Origin: JAHIYU01 sp964476155
GTDB lineage: Bacteria; Krumholzibacteriota; Krumholzibacteriia; LZORAL124-64-63
Assembly (NCBI GenBank): GCA_964476155.1
Contig: CAYYYS010000006.1
Coordinates: 1-64,000, forward strand
Reading direction: 5' to 3'
Length of the DNA stretch: 64,000 bases
Shown here: piece by piece, positions 17,016 to 26,956 of the stretch
Position numbering within the stretch: the stretch's first letter is position 1
Layout: the number at the start of each line of letters is the position of its first letter
Translations under genes and position numbers: made by a program
The notes under the pieces: generated by a model
The model's input: the letters and a program-made list of their open reading frames with translations, nothing else
What the model was told of the DNA's origin: nothing
The model's database searches: none

Positions 17016-17948
17016 TCAGCGAAGCAGTCGAAGACCGACACGCAGGGATCCGCCGTTGTCGAGGGAGTCTTCGCACCAGGCGAAGTCGAAGGACAGGTCG
17101 TCCTTGGTCACGCCGCCGCCGAAATTCAGGTACGAGTCGTGATCGTTCGACTCGTAACCGATCCGGAGCGCCAGCGCGCGGACCAGCCGGACCTCTCCGC
17201 CCAGCCGCTTGACGGTGTCCTCGTTCTCGGTCGTCACCAGGTCGAGGGCGATCACGGTTCCCCCCTCGCCGAAATCGAGATCGAGGGCCGCGCCCAGCCG
17301 GTTCGTTGTCGGTATGGCGTCGATGTGACCGCTGGGCAGGTCCCATTCCATCTCACCGCCGAGCTCGGACACGGAACCACCGAGACGCAGGGCCGTGATC
17401 GGACCCGAGTCCAGGTCGAAACGGGCGTGGGCGCCGATGTCGAAGACCAGACCCGTGGCGGCGTCACCGTCGAGGTCGTGGTACACGTACTTGGCCGCCC
17501 CGCCGACCGACAGCGTGGGCAGCAACGGGAAGGCGACGCCGGCCGCCAATGCGGCTTCGCGATCGTCGAAGGGCGACGTCGCCTGGCCCTGACCGTCGCG
17601 ACCGTCGATGTCCGAAACCTGGAAGCCGTGGATCATCAGACCCAACCGCGGTCCCTCGCCGAGCTTACGGACGAGGCCGGCCTGAAGCTGGGCCCGATCC
17701 ATGGACAGCTTGGTGTAGGAGACGCCCATGGCGGATCCGACGACCTGGGTCATGCCCGCCGGGTTGAAGTACATGGCCGCGGCGTCGTCCGCCACGGCCG
17801 TGAAGGCGTTGCCCATGCCGGCCGCCCGGACGTCGGAGGGCAGGCGCAGGAACGCGCCCCCCTGTCCGCCCTGTCCTTCGGCGGCTGCGAACGAGCCCGT
17901 CCCCATGGCGAGGAGGGCGATGATCAGAAGAGTGATCAGGTGCTTCAT
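17016..17948 (-). CDS. PorV/PorQ-family outer-membrane protein
   Basis: This is a 310-residue beta-barrel protein with a signal peptide (residues 1-22). The diagnostic N-terminal signature follows (LRLPSDVRAAGMGNAFTAV and then FNPAGMTQ), and alternating amphipathic strands run to the C-terminal LRVGLRLLR. PorV-type proteins in Bacteroidota act in type IX secretion, shuttling substrates that carry a C-terminal sorting domain. Here the gene follows, by 32 bases, one that encodes a giant protein with such a domain, which supports a cargo or assembly link. GGAGG lies six bases before the ATG. Confidence 0.83.
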   Translation of the reverse strand: MKHLITLLIIALLAMGTGSFAAAEGQGGQGGAFLRLPSDVRAAGMGNAFTAVADDAAAMYFNPAGMTQVVGSAMGVSYTKLSMDRAQLQAGLVRKLGEGPRLGLMIHGFQVSDIDGRDGQGQATSPFDDREAALAAGVAFPLLPTLSVGGAAKYVYHDLDGDAATGLVFDIGAHARFDLDSGPITALRLGGSVSELGGEMEWDLPSGHIDAIPTTNRLGAALDLDFGEGGTVIALDLVTTENEDTVKRLGGEVRLVRALALRIGYESNDHDSYLNFGGGVTKDDLSFDFAWCEDSLDNGGSLRVGLRLLR

Positions 17949-17980
17949 GTGATTCCTCCCTTGTTGGTTGGGGTGACGGC

Positions 17981-20900
17981 TCATCGCTTCACCGCGATCT
18001 TGCCGACGGCCCGTTCGCCTGCGGACGATTCGATCACGTAGAAATAGACGCCGTTGGCCACCGGGTCGCCGGCGTCGTTCTCGCCGTTCCAGCTCACGGC
18101 CTGCTCGATGCCCGCGACCATGGCGTCGCCGTCGGCGAGCTTGGCCACGAGCTTGTTCGAGACGTCGAAGATCCGGATCGTCACCTCGCCGTCCTTCGCC
18201 AGGCTGAAGCGCAGCGAGGCGGGACCGGCGTCGATGTCGACCGGATTCGGATAGGCGTAGATGTTGTCGTCGGTCAGGGCGCCTCCAGTGCCCGGCGTGC
18301 TCGACGCCAGGGTGAAGCGGAAGTAGCTCTGGTTGCACCAGACATCCTCTCCGTCCTTGTCCGCCACGACCTTCCAGAAGACGGGGTCGCCGCCGGCGAG
18401 TCCGACGAGGTCGAGGGTCGTGCCGGAGGCGACGACTTCCTCCTCATGGACCGCGAAGGTCTCGTCGGTGCCGTACCAGACGGTGTATCCGCCGGACGGC
18501 GTCTCTGTCAACGCTTCCCATTCCAGCGTCGGCATCCCGTCGACAACGGCGTCGAAAGCCGGAGCGATGAGGGAGAACGTATAGTCCGACACCGAGGAGA
18601 TGGCGCCGACGAAGTTGGACGGCGGTCCCATGTTGCCGGCCTCGTCGACGGCGGCCAGAGCGAAGTAGTGCAGCCGGTTCTCATCGGTCAGGACGACCGT
18701 GCAGGTCTGTGCCTCGCCGGCCGCTGCCGGTGACGCGAAGATCTGGACTTGATCGGAGGTGTCCCAGTTCTGGTGGGTGATGGGGACGGAGTTGGATCGC
18801 AGGACGTAGTCCAGGGCCGTGCCGTCGTCGCCATCGTCGCCAGTAGATGTCCAGGTCAGGACGATCTCGCCCTGCCCGGTCCCCGTCACGGCACCCAGGT
18901 CTTCGATGCGGCCGGGGTGGACCGCGTCGTTGCTGAGGGCCGTGGCGAAAATGGTGTAGAGCCCAGGGACCTCGACCATGGCGGACACCACGTTGTCGGC
19001 CGTCGAAATGATGGTTTCGTCGATGGCGTCCCAGGTCTCGGAGCCTTCGTTCCACCCGTACAGACCGAGACTGGTCTCGTCGAGACCGAAGAGATCCTCG
19101 GGTCTGTAGTAGAGGTTGATGGCCGGGTCGTCGCTCAGGCCGAGGGGCGCCGAGAGCGCGATGTCGTGCATGTCGCCCACCGGGTAGAGGTCTTCTCCGG
19201 GTGGTGCGTAAGGGGCCGCCCCGACCTGGAGCACGAGGGCGCCCAAGTCGTCTGAAACCATGTCTGCGGGTATCGACATGAGCATGGTGTCCGTTTCCAG
19301 GTAGGTCCTCGAATCGGCGAGCACGGGCCGGATCACGTATCGGACCGAGAAGGTCGAAACGGCCCGGGCGGTCGTTTCGGTCCGGATCTCGATATGGCCG
19401 CTACCGTCGTAGAAGGCATCGTTGGTCGGGGCCGTGAAGGTCCCCGTGTATGTCTCGGCCGCACCGACACGTGTTAACGTGAAGTCGGTGGAATCGGCGC
19501 CGTGGTAGACCGTCGCCGTGGGATCACCGACTAGCTCCTGATCGGGCTGAAGATTCAGGGCCACCATCGGAGCTCCGACCTCGGGAACGAGTTCACCGCG
19601 CAGGATCACGCCGCTCCCGATCTCGACCGGGGTCGGCACGAAGACGATATCGCCGCCGCGACTCCCTTCCGGAAGAGAACGTCGATCTGTGAGGTTGTCT
19701 CCCTTCAGCGACCGGTAGACCGAGATCACGTCGTCGGGATAAGCCCTTACACCGGGGAGTGCGCCGTCAAGTCCGGTGACGCCCAAGTGGATCCGCGCGC
19801 CCGTGCGCTTGCGATCGAGGTACACGTGGGAGCCGGGCAGGGGGGTGTCGTTTGCCATGACCCGCACCGTCGCTTCAGGCGGTAGGGCGCGGCCCTTGGA
19901 GCTGCGCAGGTCGATCACCTCGGTCGCGTCTTCGACCCACTCGCCCACCGGTCCGCTCCGGTCGGCTATGTACCCGTCGGGATACCATCCGAAAGGTGGT
20001 AGGCGAATCGAGACTTCGTCGAAGTAACCTTCCAGTCGTTCCTGCAGCCAATCAAAGCAGGACATGGTGTGTTCATCGAACTGCTCGGTGATGGTCCATC
20101 GCAGGATGAACATGGGATATGTCTGCAGATAGTCGTTGGCTGACGAAAACTCCTCGCCGTCAGAGTCCCTCTGCATCATGCCGTAATTGATGGGATGATC
20201 GGGCCCGCCGGGATCCCAGCTGTCGCTATCCCACTCGAATCCGAGCCCGTTTACATATTCGTCGTACATGGACAGGGCGTAATGGCCGAACTCATGAACG
20301 ATGACGCTACCGTAGAGGGGTTCGTCGGCTTCAATGAAGACCGTTTCGACGGTGGTTGCACGCCGGCGCCCCATGTTGATGGTGCCCAGGGCCCACTCGT
20401 AGATCCAGACATCCTCCCAGTCGATGGCGCCAACGTTGGCGTTCGCGCGCCGATCGTCGTTGTGGATGCGCATGTCGGCCGAACCCCAGTGCTCCTTGTC
20501 GTCGTAGACCGCGATCTTGTTGAAGCGCATTTGTCCATCGGTGGCGTCGTAGAGGGATCGCGACGCGTTGCGCAGGCCCTCTTCAAACTTCCCGTAGAAC
20601 GTGTCGTCAGCCTCGTCGTCGATGGAGACGACCATGTTGTAGAGGAACGTGGGGCGGGTCATCACCAGGCAGTATTCGTCCTGCTCATCGGTGATCTCGT
20701 AGCCGAGATGTTCGCCGTCGCTCAGCCAAAAGTCGCTGTCGACCCAGACCTCGAACATCCGCTCATCGACGGCCAAATGGTCCGACTTGGCCGCGAGTTC
20801 GACGTGCAGCATGTAGCGGGCCCTCAGGCGGTCGCCCAAGGAGATGTTGTGCACCTGGACGGGTACGCCGAGACCGGTCGAGTCGAGGAATTCGTAACCG

Positions 20901-22924
20901 TCCCCGCGGTCCACGTAGATCTCCGCGTTGGCGACACAGGCTCCGTCCCAGCTGGCCGAGATCTCGGCGTCGAAGGGAACGGGCGGCACCCAGACCGCCC
21001 GGCGAATCGTCTTGGCGGGCACGGTCGGGCCGCTCACCTCGATCTCATAGGGCAGCCAGCCGTGCTCGGTGGCGTCCGGGCGGACGGTCCATACGGTCGT
21101 GAACGCGGAGCTCGCCGGCGTGACGAAGGGGCCGTGCTCTTCGGTGCCGGGGATCGTGAGGACGAGGCCCGGGGGCAGGGTCAGGGTCGCCGTCAGCTGC
21201 GCATGGTATGCCTCCGAGATGTTCGACGCCCGCAGGGTGATGTCGAACGGGGAGGGAACGAAGTCTCCGGCGTCGTTGGTGCCGAGGCCGGATACGGCGT
21301 CGACCGTCAAGGCGAGGGGGGGCTCCTGGTCGTCGTTGGCTTCCAGCGGCCGCCAGGCCGTGTTGTTGTTCTCGTCGGCCTCGCGGATTACGTCGTCCGG
21401 ATCCGCGACCGCGTAGAGCTGGAGATGGTCCCGCAGGTCGGGTTCCCCGATGCTGAACAACTCCGAGGCGCTCTGTCCCGGCGGCAGGGAGGCGAGATCC
21501 TTGCGGACGACAAAACGGCCGCCCCGCTCCGGGTCGCCGTGGTAAAGAGCGACCGAGACATCCATGGCGTGGTTGGTGCCGGTGTTGGTCACCGAGACTT
21601 CCGCAACGGTGTCGATGGGCAGGTCGATGTCGGAGCGCGTCAACTCCAGATCCGGCAGATCCAGTCCGTAGTACACGGGGACGAAGGCGCCGCCGAAGCC
21701 GCCGCCGAAGCTCTCGCTGCCCGCGAGCTGGCCTGTTGATTCGATGTGGTACAGGGCGTTGGCCGTCGTGTGTGTGAGGTGATCGCCGGCCTGCAACGTC
21801 GCTGTGCGTTCCACCGCACCGGAGTTCAGGTTCGTGATCGTCACCAGATTGCCGTCGGTGAAGGAACTGAAGTCCATGTGGCCGCCGCTGAGAGCCGTCG
21901 CAAAGAATTCCGTGCCGATGCGCCGGCCCGTTGTATCGACGAGGTCCAGCAGATGGTAGTAGTTGCTTGTCCAGGAGCCGAAGGGCGCGATGGAGACGCT
22001 GACGTCCGCGTCTGTCTCGATCTCGAAATAGACGTTGGGCGTGCCGTTGGTGCCGACCGGCATGCTGTGGACACCACCGCGGTCCAGATCACCCTCCCAG
22101 AGGATGGCGCCGGTGTCCGAATTGCGCACCAGCACGTGGTTGGCGTCATTAAGGCTGATAATGTTCAGGTCGTTGATCCAGTCGCCGATGTAGCCGGCAA
22201 ACCCGTAGAAATGAGTGCCGATCCATCGTCCGTCGTCGGCGGGGATTAGATAACCCTGGTCCGTGTAGCTCAGGGCCGAGACGGGTTCGCTCGCTTCGAC
22301 CATCAAGGGCATGTAGTCCTGTTGGTCGTAGCTGAAATGCTCGCCGCGATGGAGCACGCCGGCCCAGAGGACGGTGTCCGTATTGAGATTCGTGACGGTG
22401 ACGCTGGTGTCGTCGTGATAACCGAACACGATGAACATTTCGCCCCCGATTAAGGCGCGGGGCATGTAGGTCAACAGCTTCGTGCCGACACCCAGTCCCC
22501 GTTCGTTCATGGCGAAGTACCCGAGCACGCTCTGGGCGATGGGGTCGCCCATGAGCAGGGAGAAGGGATGGGATCCGGATACGCCGTAGATGCCCTCCCC
22601 AGGCGAGAGGCTGGCGAATGAGTCCTGGGCGAGCGTTCCGCTCCAGATCTCCGCACCGGACGCGTTGGTCACGGTGATGGCCGTGTCGTCCTGGTATGAG
22701 AAGAACACGAGGTCGCTGAAGGTGTAGGTGTACGTCGTGTAGTCGCCGTCGGCCTTTAGGTCGGGGACTATGCCCGTGGCGGGAATCGTGAGACGGGACG
22801 TCGGCAGCTTCGCTCCTGGAGCAATGCCGGCGGGCTCGTCCGCAACGGATGTGGCAGCCCAGATCAACACCGCCGCGACGATGACGATTGACGCCGTCGA
22901 ACGACTCTCCAGTCGTTGTACCAT
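17981..22924 (-). CDS. giant secreted zincin-like protein with CARDB and sorting domain
   Basis: This is a 1647-residue secreted protein with a signal peptide at about residues 12-28. The N-terminal half carries four related beta repeats, each an I/V-T-V-T-N-x-x-x-G-A-x-x-W-x-G-x-L-like strand set, between about residues 80 and 400. A CARDB-type domain follows (about 425-530). Near the middle, HEFGHYALSMYDEY at 877-890 is an HExxH zinc motif with a downstream Asp-Glu, resembling the CLCA-type zincin HExxHxxxGxxDE. Fibronectin-like and FlgD/type-IX-like C-terminal domains end in GKIAVKR. It is probably cell-surface or released. The peptidase activity is inferred from the motif alone. It is co-oriented with a PorV-like gene 32 bases downstream. 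Confidence 0.8.
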   Translation of the reverse strand: MVQRLESRSTASIVIVAAVLIWAATSVADEPAGIAPGAKLPTSRLTIPATGIVPDLKADGDYTTYTYTFSDLVFFSYQDDTAITVTNASGAEIWSGTLAQDSFASLSPGEGIYGVSGSHPFSLLMGDPIAQSVLGYFAMNERGLGVGTKLLTYMPRALIGGEMFIVFGYHDDTSVTVTNLNTDTVLWAGVLHRGEHFSYDQQDYMPLMVEASEPVSALSYTDQGYLIPADDGRWIGTHFYGFAGYIGDWINDLNIISLNDANHVLVRNSDTGAILWEGDLDRGGVHSMPVGTNGTPNVYFEIETDADVSVSIAPFGSWTSNYYHLLDLVDTTGRRIGTEFFATALSGGHMDFSSFTDGNLVTITNLNSGAVERTATLQAGDHLTHTTANALYHIESTGQLAGSESFGGGFGGAFVPVYYGLDLPDLELTRSDIDLPIDTVAEVSVTNTGTNHAMDVSVALYHGDPERGGRFVVRKDLASLPPGQSASELFSIGEPDLRDHLQLYAVADPDDVIREADENNNTAWRPLEANDDQEPPLALTVDAVSGLGTNDAGDFVPSPFDITLRASNISEAYHAQLTATLTLPPGLVLTIPGTEEHGPFVTPASSAFTTVWTVRPDATEHGWLPYEIEVSGPTVPAKTIRRAVWVPPVPFDAEISASWDGACVANAEIYVDRGDGYEFLDSTGLGVPVQVHNISLGDRLRARYMLHVELAAKSDHLAVDERMFEVWVDSDFWLSDGEHLGYEITDEQDEYCLVMTRPTFLYNMVVSIDDEADDTFYGKFEEGLRNASRSLYDATDGQMRFNKIAVYDDKEHWGSADMRIHNDDRRANANVGAIDWEDVWIYEWALGTINMGRRRATTVETVFIEADEPLYGSVIVHEFGHYALSMYDEYVNGLGFEWDSDSWDPGGPDHPINYGMMQRDSDGEEFSSANDYLQTYPMFILRWTITEQFDEHTMSCFDWLQERLEGYFDEVSIRLPPFGWYPDGYIADRSGPVGEWVEDATEVIDLRSSKGRALPPEATVRVMANDTPLPGSHVYLDRKRTGARIHLGVTGLDGALPGVRAYPDDVISVYRSLKGDNLTDRRSLPEGSRGGDIVFVPTPVEIGSGVILRGELVPEVGAPMVALNLQPDQELVGDPTATVYHGADSTDFTLTRVGAAETYTGTFTAPTNDAFYDGSGHIEIRTETTARAVSTFSVRYVIRPVLADSRTYLETDTMLMSIPADMVSDDLGALVLQVGAAPYAPPGEDLYPVGDMHDIALSAPLGLSDDPAINLYYRPEDLFGLDETSLGLYGWNEGSETWDAIDETIISTADNVVSAMVEVPGLYTIFATALSNDAVHPGRIEDLGAVTGTGQGEIVLTWTSTGDDGDDGTALDYVLRSNSVPITHQNWDTSDQVQIFASPAAAGEAQTCTVVLTDENRLHYFALAAVDEAGNMGPPSNFVGAISSVSDYTFSLIAPAFDAVVDGMPTLEWEALTETPSGGYTVWYGTDETFAVHEEEVVASGTTLDLVGLAGGDPVFWKVVADKDGEDVWCNQSYFRFTLASSTPGTGGALTDDNIYAYPNPVDIDAGPASLRFSLAKDGEVTIRIFDVSNKLVAKLADGDAMVAGIEQAVSWNGENDAGDPVANGVYFYVIESSAGERAVGKIAVKR

Positions 22925-23140
22925 GTGGCCTCCTCGGGAACCTGACTATCAATCGGCAGTGGCGGATAATGCGAGCCTTCGCCAGCGGGGGAGGATCACG
23001 ATCCGCAGCATATGAAATGAATTCAGACGGTCAGAATAAAACGAAATCGCGAGAAGAGTCAACCACGCTGAAACTCGATCGGGGATGCGGTTTGCTCGCG
23101 ATGTTGATTTGTGGCGCACGTCCTGCTAAAGACAGAGACA
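22925..23140. other. upstream region of the zincin-like gene, no gene seen
   Basis: This is non-coding sequence between the start of the giant secreted protein gene and the left inverted repeat of the IS remnant. It should hold the promoter of that gene, but I see no convincing -35/-10 pair or operator. Confidence 0.4.
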
Positions 23141-24013
23141 CCCAATCTGAGCGATTCTACTGGTTGAGATGCTCCACCTGCTGAGGTAATGTATTTATTG
23201 ACAAGCGAATACAGCAACCTCAAACGGGTTGCCAAGGCAACCCAACAGGTGAAGATCTCATGAGCCATGTTAGCCGATCCAGAGCCGCAGGTCACCTCCA
23301 GATTTCCGCCGTCGAGGAGACCACCGACACCCTGACCAGCCGCGCTGGTTTGGTCCTGTTCGCGCGGTATCTCGACCGGATCGGCCTGGCCTGGTTCACC
23401 GAACGCCGGCTCGGTCCCCTGCGCAAGAACTGGAAGGGGGCTGATCGCCTGCTACCACGGCCGTGGCTGTGACGAGTTGGTTCGCCGTGCCTTGAAGGAC
23501 TTCATCGCCGAACAGCTCCCGTTCCGGCGGTTCCGTCAGAACTGTACGTTCTATTACACGTCGCTGATCGCGTTCGCCCTGTTCGAGGCGTTCAAGGCCG
23601 ACGTGGCAGACCCTGTCGTTGCCGTCACCGCCTATCCCACGATACTGCGGCGATCGCTGCTGGATGTGGCGGGCAAGATCGTCCGGCACGGCGGGCGGAT
23701 CGTGATGAAGGTGACCGGGGCGGTGTTGAGGCGGTTACGCTTCGATGAACTCTGGCAACGGTGCCAGTCGCCACCCCCGATACCGCGGTTCGCGTAGAAA
23801 TCCCTTCGACATCAAGACATCCTGTGAGGGGCCGCAGCGGGCCGGGTGTGCGGGTCTGTCCGGGAGTGGTCGTTTTTCCTGGCTGGCGACTGGAGTCCGG
23901 CGGCAGGCCGGCCACCGGGGCAGGCCGCAGGCGAAAGTGTGGGTTCAAACCATCGAATCCGACAAGACGGGCAGCGAAAACGGAGGCTGACGGGGAGAAT
24001 CGCTCAATTTAGG
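23141..24013 (+). mobile_element. internally deleted IS1380-type insertion sequence
   Basis: Terminal inverted repeats at 23141-23157 and 23997-24013 match at 14 of 17 positions, with ten consecutive matches in TGAGCGATTC. They flank a transposase whose first about 65 residues and last about 110 residues look like the IS1380 family, while the central catalytic part is gone. At about 873 bases it is roughly half the usual length. A tight 8-bp hairpin (23226-23243) lies just before the transposase start, as is common at IS ends. No target duplication is evident, so it is an old, non-autonomous copy. Confidence 0.75.
23260..23797 (+). pseudogene. IS1380-type transposase remnant (central deletion and frameshift)
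   Basis: The 5' part (from ATG 23260) encodes the family N-terminus with RAGLVLFARYLDRIGL and GPLRKNWKG. After about codon 61 the sequence jumps to the family C-terminus, read in another frame: YHGRGCDELVRRALKDF, then FYYTSLIAFALFEAFK, then a DVAGKIVRHGG helix. The DDE catalytic core between them is missing. Both halves are short and out of frame, so no working transposase can be made. Relatives elsewhere in the genome could still mobilise the ends. Confidence 0.75.
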
Positions 24014-24080
24014 TTATATTCACCCTATCACTCCGCTCATGGCCAAGGCTTATCAATAGCATTTACCCACACAGTTTCAG

Positions 24081-24560
24081 TCAATTAAAAAAACACCGAG
24101 TGGCAAAGACAGCGGCCAGCCTTCGGTGCAACTCCTTGCGTACCATGCGGAAAGCGTCCAAGCGGGCGATTTCGTCACCGGTGACAGCGGCCGGATCGGG
24201 CAGACCCCAGTGGATGCGCAGTATATCACGCGGAAATATGGGGCAAACCTCGTCGGCACAAAGGGTTACCACAACATCCACACTGGCCGGATCTACGTCC
24301 TGGACGGATGTGGAGCAGTGGTCTCCCAAATCGACGCCCACCTCGGCCATTACCGTCACGGCCTCGGGCCGCACTTGTGTGGGCGCGGACCCCGCGGATG
24401 CAACGGTTACGTCATCAGGCGCCAGTTCCCGCGCCACCCCCTCAGCCATCTGACTCCGAGCAGAATTGGCCACACACAAAAACAGGTAGGACCGCGCGCC
24501 ACTCTCCCGCATCCGCAGCGCCTCGTCACGCCAACTCTCATCAACGGGGATCTCGAACAT
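24081..24560 (-). CDS. arsC: thioredoxin-coupled arsenate reductase
   Basis: This is a 159-residue low-molecular-weight-phosphatase-type ArsC. The P-loop CVANSARSQ (about residues 28-36) gives the nucleophilic Cys and CX5R. A second motif TLCADEVCPIF (about 107-117) holds the two resolving cysteines, the triple-Cys set of thioredoxin-dependent enzymes. It reduces arsenate to arsenite, which the ACR3 pump encoded one base upstream exports. It has an N-terminal extension of about 20 residues compared with small ArsC proteins. No arsR lies next to it; the regulator at 15819 may act on it in trans. Confidence 0.87.
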   Translation of the reverse strand: MFEIPVDESWRDEALRMRESGARSYLFLCVANSARSQMAEGVARELAPDDVTVASAGSAPTQVRPEAVTVMAEVGVDLGDHCSTSVQDVDPASVDVVVTLCADEVCPIFPRDILRIHWGLPDPAAVTGDEIARLDAFRMVRKELHRRLAAVFATRCFFN

Positions 24561-24561
24561 C

Positions 24562-25644
24562 TCAAGCCCTCCAGGGTAGCCGGTCGCGGAAGCGCAACGC
24601 CACACCCACCAGGGCGATCAACACCGGCACTTCCACCAGCGGTCCGATCACCGCCGCAAACGCCGCGCCGTGATGGATGCCGAACGTCGCCACGGCCACC
24701 GCGATGGCCAACTCGAAATTGTTGCTCGCTGCCGTGAAGCTCAGCGAGGTCGTTTTTTCGTAGCCGGCACCTGCCCGTCGGCTCATGTAGAACGAGATGA
24801 AGAACATGGCCAGGAAGTAGATCAGCAGGGGCAGCGCCACCCGCAACACATCGAGGGGCAACTCGACGATCTTGTCGCCCTTCAACGAGAACATCACCAC
24901 GATGGTGAACAGCAGCGCGATCAAAGTGAGCGGCGAGATGCGCGGCGTGAAGACCGTGCGGTACCAAGTGTCTCCCTTGAGCCCGCGCAGGGTCAAGCGT
25001 GTCAGGAACCCCGCCGCGAACGGGATGCCCAGGTAGATCAGCACGCTGCGGGCGATCTGGCCGATTGTAATATCGACCTGCACGGCCTCGAGCCCCAGCA
25101 GCGGCGGCAACACGCTCAGGAAGAACCAGGCGTAGACGGGGAAAAAGAAGATCTGGAACAGCGAATTGAAGGCCACCAGCGCTGCGCAGTACTCGGCGTC
25201 GCCGCGGGCCAGGTCGTTCCACACGATGACCATGGCGATGCACCGCGCCAGACCGATCATGATCAGTCCGGTCATGTACTCGGGCCGGTCGGGCAGGAAA
25301 ATAACCGCCAATACGAACATGAAGACCGGTCCCACCAGCCAGTTCTGGATCAGCGAGAGCACCAGCACCTTCACGTCGCGAAAGGCCAGTCCCAGACGCT
25401 CGTAGCGTACCTTGGCCAGGGGCGGGTACATCATCAGGATCAGACCGACGGCGATGGGGATCGACGTGGTGCCCGTGTCGAACCGGCCGATCCAGGTGCC
25501 GAAGCCGGGCCAGGCCCAGCCGATGAGCACGCCGGCGCCCATGGCCAGGAATATCCAGAGCGTGAGCCAGCGATCCAGGAGGGACAGTCGGCGCGGGTCG
25601 GATTGCGCGGTTGGACAGGCGGCGTTTTCGTGTGTATTGGACAT
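24562..25644 (-). CDS. acr3: ACR3-family arsenite efflux pump
   Basis: This is a 360-residue, ten-helix arsenite permease of the BASS/ACR3 family. The essential Cys is in GLARCIAMVIVWNDLA (about residue 121), the conserved Asn in AASNNFELAIAVA and the conserved Glu in PLVEVPVLI. I start it at the ATG at 25644, preceded by an AAGGA-like site; the longer frame has no support. It is divergent from tyrA with 77 bases between them and is followed immediately by arsC, forming a minimal arsenate resistance pair. Confidence 0.92.
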   Translation of the reverse strand: MSNTHENAACPTAQSDPRRLSLLDRWLTLWIFLAMGAGVLIGWAWPGFGTWIGRFDTGTTSIPIAVGLILMMYPPLAKVRYERLGLAFRDVKVLVLSLIQNWLVGPVFMFVLAVIFLPDRPEYMTGLIMIGLARCIAMVIVWNDLARGDAEYCAALVAFNSLFQIFFFPVYAWFFLSVLPPLLGLEAVQVDITIGQIARSVLIYLGIPFAAGFLTRLTLRGLKGDTWYRTVFTPRISPLTLIALLFTIVVMFSLKGDKIVELPLDVLRVALPLLIYFLAMFFISFYMSRRAGAGYEKTTSLSFTAASNNFELAIAVAVATFGIHHGAAFAAVIGPLVEVPVLIALVGVALRFRDRLPWRA

Positions 25645-25721
25645 ATCGCTTCCTTGTGGAGTTGGCTGATGGACGAGGATATGATACCAACGCTGTAGGC
25701 TATGGCAAACAGGAGAAGCCA

Positions 25722-26897
25722 ATGACCGATGATTTCGACCTGACCGAAGACCTTTCACGTATCCGCGACGAGATCGATCGCGTCGACCGCGACCTGATCG
25801 ATCTGCTCGCGCGCCGTCGTGATCTGGTCGCCCGGGTCGCCGACCTCAAGCAGCGCAACGGGTTGCCCGTCTATGTTCCCGAGCGCGAGGCCGCCATGCT
25901 GCGCGCCCGCGCCGAAGAGGCCGAATCCCAGGGCGTTTCCCCGGGCCTGGTCCAGGATATCCTGCGGCGCATCATGCGCGAATCCTATCGCGCCGAAGGG
26001 CGAAACGGTTTTCGCTGCGCCGTGCCCGAGCCCCGGCCGGTTGTTCTGGTCGGCGGCGCCGGTGGCATGGGCACCCTCTTCGCGCGTCACTTCACAGCTT
26101 CGGGTTACCCGGTGCGCGTACTCGATCGCGACGACTGGGACCAGGCCGACGCGCTCCTCGACGGCGCCGGGCTCGTGCTGATCGGTGTACCCATCGCCGA
26201 CACACTGGACGTAATCGAGATCCTGCGCGGGCGTTTGCCGACCGATGCGACCCTGGCCGACATCACCAGCGTCAAATCAGGCCCCATGGCGAGCATGCTC
26301 GATATCCACGCAGGACCGGTGGTCGGGCTGCATCCCATGTTTGGCCACGGGGTACCCTCGCTGGCCAAGCAGGTTGTCGTCCACTGTCCGGGGCGCGACA
26401 CCGCCGGCTGTAGCTGGCTGCTGAACCAGATGCGGATCTGGGGCGCGTCCCTGGTCACTGTCGATCCCGCCGAACACGATCGTCTGATGGGCGCGATCCA
26501 GGCGCAGCGCCATTTCGCCACGTTCGTCTACGGGATGCACCTGATGGAAGAGAACACAGACCTGGATGCGATCCTGTCCCTGAGCTCGCCCATCTATCGT
26601 CTGGAACTGGGTATGGTCGGCCGCCTCTTCGCCCAGGATCCCGACCTGTACGCCGACATCATTTACGGCTCGCCCGAGGGGCGCGCGTTGGCTCGACGCT
26701 ATCACCAGTTGTTCGGCGAGTGGGTGGCGTCCTACGAAAACGACGATCGCGAAGCCTTCATGACTGGATTTGCACGGGTCCAGACTTGGCTCGGTCCTCT
26801 GGCCGCGACCTTCCTGTCCGAAAGCGACGCCCTGCTTGATCAGGCGCGCGACAGGATCGATATGCCGGTATCGAAAGATACCGACGACCCCGGCTGA
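25722..26897 (+). CDS. tyrA: T-protein: chorismate mutase/prephenate dehydrogenase
   Basis: This is a 391-residue bifunctional enzyme. Residues about 8-95 form an AroQ-type helical chorismate mutase domain with the catalytic Arg and Lys pattern (RDEIDRVDRDLIDLLARR, then PVYVPERE). From about residue 108 a Rossmann domain begins (VLVGGAGGMGTLFARHF). VGLHPMFG and a C-terminal helical dimerisation region complete prephenate dehydrogenase. Length and order match enteric TyrA. AGGAGAA lies just upstream of the ATG. It converts chorismate to 4-hydroxyphenylpyruvate for tyrosine synthesis and stands alone between the ars pair and a GNAT gene. Confidence 0.93.
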   Translation: MTDDFDLTEDLSRIRDEIDRVDRDLIDLLARRRDLVARVADLKQRNGLPVYVPEREAAMLRARAEEAESQGVSPGLVQDILRRIMRESYRAEGRNGFRCAVPEPRPVVLVGGAGGMGTLFARHFTASGYPVRVLDRDDWDQADALLDGAGLVLIGVPIADTLDVIEILRGRLPTDATLADITSVKSGPMASMLDIHAGPVVGLHPMFGHGVPSLAKQVVVHCPGRDTAGCSWLLNQMRIWGASLVTVDPAEHDRLMGAIQAQRHFATFVYGMHLMEENTDLDAILSLSSPIYRLELGMVGRLFAQDPDLYADIIYGSPEGRALARRYHQLFGEWVASYENDDREAFMTGFARVQTWLGPLAATFLSESDALLDQARDRIDMPVSKDTDDPG

Positions 26898-26956
26898 TCG
26901 GCGAAACCGCGAGAGCTGGTTTGTCGTAGAGCCGGTACTCCTGAAAGGAGACTGTC

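Noticed and set aside
16814..17041. A 75-codon minus-strand frame between the PorV-like and small secreted protein genes
   Set aside because: No ribosome site, no domain, and it overlaps the 3' end of the PorV-like gene.
23935..23965. A tRNA-like T-arm sequence (GGGTTCAAACC) near the end of the IS remnant
   Set aside because: No acceptor stem, anticodon arm or D-arm can be folded around it.
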